From: Paulinella micropora
Lineage: Eukaryota > Cercozoa > Imbricatea > Euglyphida
DNA: 64,000 nucleotides
Assembly: GCA_009731375.1 (NCBI GenBank)
Contig: BJOX01000250.1
Span: 168,756 to 232,755 of the forward strand
Reading direction: 5' to 3'
Under the pieces are notes generated by a model, which made no database searches, had not been told where the DNA came from, and saw only the letters and a program-made list of their open reading frames with translations. Made by a program: the position numbers and the translations under genes. This document shows positions 61,582-64,000 of this stretch, piece by piece (the first letter of the stretch is position 1; each line of letters begins with the position of its first letter).

Positions 61582-61584
61582 CTT
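61575..61584 (-). promoter_or_regulatory. possible -1 frameshift site at protease/integrase junction
   Basis: Element strand reads A AGG GGG TAG in the gag frame. Slipping back one base gives AAG GGG, and the integrase frame is open from exactly this point. The geometry fits a programmed -1 site next to a stop codon, but a G6 run shortened to G5 explains it equally well. Confidence 0.3.
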
Positions 61585-63950
61585 GTTGCGAAAGGATCAT
61601 ATCTTTCGTTGACTTTCAATGGTTCATCATATTCGTCATCCCATCTATATATCATACTCTTAGTTAATCTTCCCCTTACTAATATGTCACTCTCGTTAAT
61701 GTGGATGGGGTGTTTGAGTATTACTAACTGTCCGTTTTGGTGGATGACTGATCTGTTGTGTCTGTGGTCCATCTGTCCTGTAGAGACTATGCTAACTGGT
61801 AAGGTAGTGTCGAGTAACATCTTCTTTTCTACTGCTCTAGGCCTTCCTTTCCCATCTATCACAGTCAGCCTAGCTCTTCCTGACTTACTCAACTCCCTTT
61901 CTCCATTACCTGTCAGTAGTTCTACCGGGTCTATCTCATCGACATCCGTCAATCTGTCTTCTCTGCATGATATGTCTGTGCTTGCTCCACTATCCTGTAC
62001 TGTCATGTCTCTCTTTTTCATCACTCTTTTTCTCACATGTATCAGTACATGCTCTGTCTCTCCTTCTGTCTCTGTCTCTGTTTCTAGTTCACCCTCAGAG
62101 ACTCCTCTACCCTCACCTTGTCCCTCTTCTGTGAGTTGTGGAGGTGTAGTGATGGGACTCTGTCTGACTGCTCTCTCCAAGTACACTCCTTCTATTGCTC
62201 TTACTATGTCAGTCAAAAAGTCATCTCTCTCTAGCTCGCCACTCACGACACGCATCACTTCTCCATTCATTCCCCTCACGCACTCATTCATCAACGTTTT
62301 AGCTATTTCATTTATATCTTTGAAGGTTATGACGGGAGGGTTGATGGGTTGCGTGTTTGTTGTCTGTGTTGGTGGGAGTGCTGTGATTGGTCTAGAACTA
62401 GAGATTTGGAGTTGTTGTGAGGTGGGACCTATTTGGTTGCCAAACTTGTTGACAGAAGTGGGCCCAAGTCGTTGCTCTCCCTCATCCACTCCACTCTCTT
62501 CTCTCCCTTCTCTGCTCTGGCCGGTCCGCTGACTAGAAAATGGATTATGTTTGCGTGGTTGTTGCGGAATATTTTGCGAGACTTGTGGACTTGTGGAAAT
62601 TTTGGTGTCACGTAAAGTTTCAAATTCCCCGAAAACGAGTCTTTGCGTAATTTTATGAGACTTTTCCAATGCCGCAGCTCTAAGACCTCGTTCGTCTGGG
62701 TAGTAAGGAGATTTGGGGGGACGCAACACGGGACTTACCGACAAATCCAACTCCGGATAATCTGGGTCTTGTGTGGCGTGATATCCGCAGTACCTCGCAT
62801 AAGATAATCGTTTCGCGTGATTTGCGTATATTCCTTTTCCTTTTGATTTTTCAACGGAAACATTACACGGTTTTTTGCGTCTGTTTATTCCGGCACATTT
62901 TGTGTCAGGCGTGACTCCGTAAGAACTCTCAAGCCTCAAAGGAGTTTCGTTAGGGTTAGGGGTGACTGGGGAACATCGTGGGGTGGCGGATACTAACCGC
63001 TCTTCCTTGCCTTCTCCCCGTAGTGAGGAGGGACCTCGTAGGGTGGCCGATACTAACCGCACTTCCCGTCCTTCTCCACTCTCACTATGTCTATTCCCTA
63101 CCCTAGGTGTAGTCTTTGTATCGTTCAAAAGGGCTTGGGGACTTGTAGATTTGTGATGAGGTGAGCTTGGTTGCTCGTCATCTCTTTCTCTTTCTTCCTC
63201 ATCATCATCGCTCTTATCATAAGTGTTCCCCATATGGATTAAAGCAACGTTTGTATCAGAGTCACTTTGATCGTCTTCGTTTTTGTCGTTGCCGGTTGTT
63301 ATCAAAGTGAGCGCTTTCTTTTTCTTATGAAAGGGTTTCTTTTTGTTTTTGTAATTGTTCTTTTGTTCGTTCTTTTCTTGTTCCGTGCCTTTGTCTTCCG
63401 TTTGATTCCGTTTTAATTTTCCTTCTTTGCGGAACTTTTCCGAAATCACCGGACAATATCTCATGGTATGGCCTTTGGCATCACATCCGAAACACGTGAC
63501 TTTGAGCGTCCAGTTTGGAGCTGTCTTTGGTCCCGGTTTATTGTCTCCCCTTTTCCCTTTATTATCCATCAGGAGATTGGTCTCTTGCCGCTGCTTGCCA
63601 TCCCGAGATTTCTTGTTGTTGTCTTTGCGAATTTGAGTTTTTCTCTCACGGAAATTGTTACGTCTTTCTTTTTCTTCCCACATTAACCATCTTTCCCTAG
63701 ATGCTTCGCATAGTTCCGAGAAATTTGGTCTTAGTCTGGCCGGGAGATCATAGTGGTCCACCTGAAATTTATCCCCGAAAGCTGGATGGTAGCGCAATTT
63801 CTTAAATAGCTTTCTCTTTGCTTCCTCATCGGAAAATGGCGCCCCACGTAAACTTTCAAGCTGGATTTTCTTTGCGAGAAATTCATTTAGCCAGTCTACA
63901 TACCTCTGACCTGCCCTTGGTCTCGTTCTCTCAAACTCTTCCTCTAACAT
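61575..63950 (-). CDS. Ty1/copia gag and aspartic protease
   Basis: 791 residues as drawn; the frame may extend beyond the window edge. The N-terminal part resembles retrotransposon gag helices ('YVDWLNEFLAKKIQLESLRG'). There is a CCHC knuckle, 'CFGCDAKGHTMRYC', at ~residues 154-167. A long, charged, low-complexity linker follows, with a tandem repeat of 'VRLVSATLRG' / 'ERLVSATPRC'. The protease active site is 'VQDSGASTDIS' near residue 655, with 'GRARLTVIDGKG' downstream. Packages RNA and matures the polyprotein. The TAG at 61575-61577 directly follows AAGGGGG, after which integrase continues in the -1 frame. Confidence 0.88.
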   Translation of the reverse strand: MLEEEFERTRPRAGQRYVDWLNEFLAKKIQLESLRGAPFSDEEAKRKLFKKLRYHPAFGDKFQVDHYDLPARLRPNFSELCEASRERWLMWEEKERRNNFRERKTQIRKDNNKKSRDGKQRQETNLLMDNKGKRGDNKPGPKTAPNWTLKVTCFGCDAKGHTMRYCPVISEKFRKEGKLKRNQTEDKGTEQEKNEQKNNYKNKKKPFHKKKKALTLITTGNDKNEDDQSDSDTNVALIHMGNTYDKSDDDEEERERDDEQPSSPHHKSTSPQALLNDTKTTPRVGNRHSESGEGREVRLVSATLRGPSSLRGEGKEERLVSATPRCSPVTPNPNETPLRLESSYGVTPDTKCAGINRRKKPCNVSVEKSKGKGIYANHAKRLSYARYCGYHATQDPDYPELDLSVSPVLRPPKSPYYPDERGLRAAALEKSHKITQRLVFGEFETLRDTKISTSPQVSQNIPQQPRKHNPFSSQRTGQSREGREESGVDEGEQRLGPTSVNKFGNQIGPTSQQLQISSSRPITALPPTQTTNTQPINPPVITFKDINEIAKTLMNECVRGMNGEVMRVVSGELERDDFLTDIVRAIEGVYLERAVRQSPITTPPQLTEEGQGEGRGVSEGELETETETEGETEHVLIHVRKRVMKKRDMTVQDSGASTDISCREDRLTDVDEIDPVELLTGNGERELSKSGRARLTVIDGKGRPRAVEKKMLLDTTLPVSIVSTGQMDHRHNRSVIHQNGQLVILKHPIHINESDILVRGRLTKSMIYRWDDEYDEPLKVNERYDPFATRG

Positions 63951-64000
63951 GTACCTACCTGCTCCGGAAATGCCTCCCCATTGATCTCTTACTACTATCA

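Overview
The window is nuclear DNA of a eukaryote that I cannot name. Three kinds of evidence support this: genes in many short exons with GT-AG introns and consistent phases, tRNA-derived SINEs, and two unrelated classes of large mobile element. The most striking trait is the density of microsatellites. Between about 9.6 and 57 kb, introns and intergenic DNA are largely (TATC)n, (CATA)n, (GAA)n, (CAA)n, (AAT)n, (TAG)n, (CT)n and (TTTA)n arrays, and almost all long open frames there are repeat translations. Real exons were recovered by looking for non-repetitive islands of 35-140 bases bounded by splice sites and checking that their phases join.

Layout. (1) 1-6.7 kb: an AT-rich, intron-less block of viral or Polinton-like character. 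It holds the 3' part of a fibre-like gene with an in-frame stop, an unknown ORF, a small gene with a DUF3820-like motif between inverted repeats, a ~1.36 kaa protein-primed family B DNA polymerase, and a zinc-finger ORF. (2) 6.7-11.4 kb: direct repeats, a solo-LTR-like element, a 105-bp palindrome, microsatellites. (3) 11.4-16.3 kb: a TRAF-type zinc-finger exon on the minus strand and a complete seven-exon ankyrin-repeat gene on the plus strand. (4) 19.9-25.1 kb: two minus-strand spliced genes, one with three tandem SAP motifs. (5) 20.9-41.2 kb: a SINE family and other interspersed repeats, plus a ubiquitin-conjugating (E2) gene resembling UBE2T on the minus strand (29.0-38.0 kb), partly lost in assembly gaps. 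(6) 45.6-56.7 kb: a SIAH-type RING E3 ubiquitin ligase on the plus strand, possibly with an N-terminal SAP-like/NLS region. (7) 57.3-64 kb: a minus-strand Ty1/copia retrotransposon (gag, protease, integrase, RT, RNase H) with an LTR.

The host genes share a theme: an E2, a RING/SIAH E3, a TRAF-type zinc finger and an ankyrin adaptor-like protein, so ubiquitin signalling genes are clustered here. Two of them carry decayed duplicate copies of one of their own exons. All four clear frame breaks in otherwise good coding sequence sit in homopolymer runs, which points to sequencing error before pseudogenisation. Gap blocks of N occur throughout, often beside poly-G/C or poly-A, and remove probable exons of the E2 gene.
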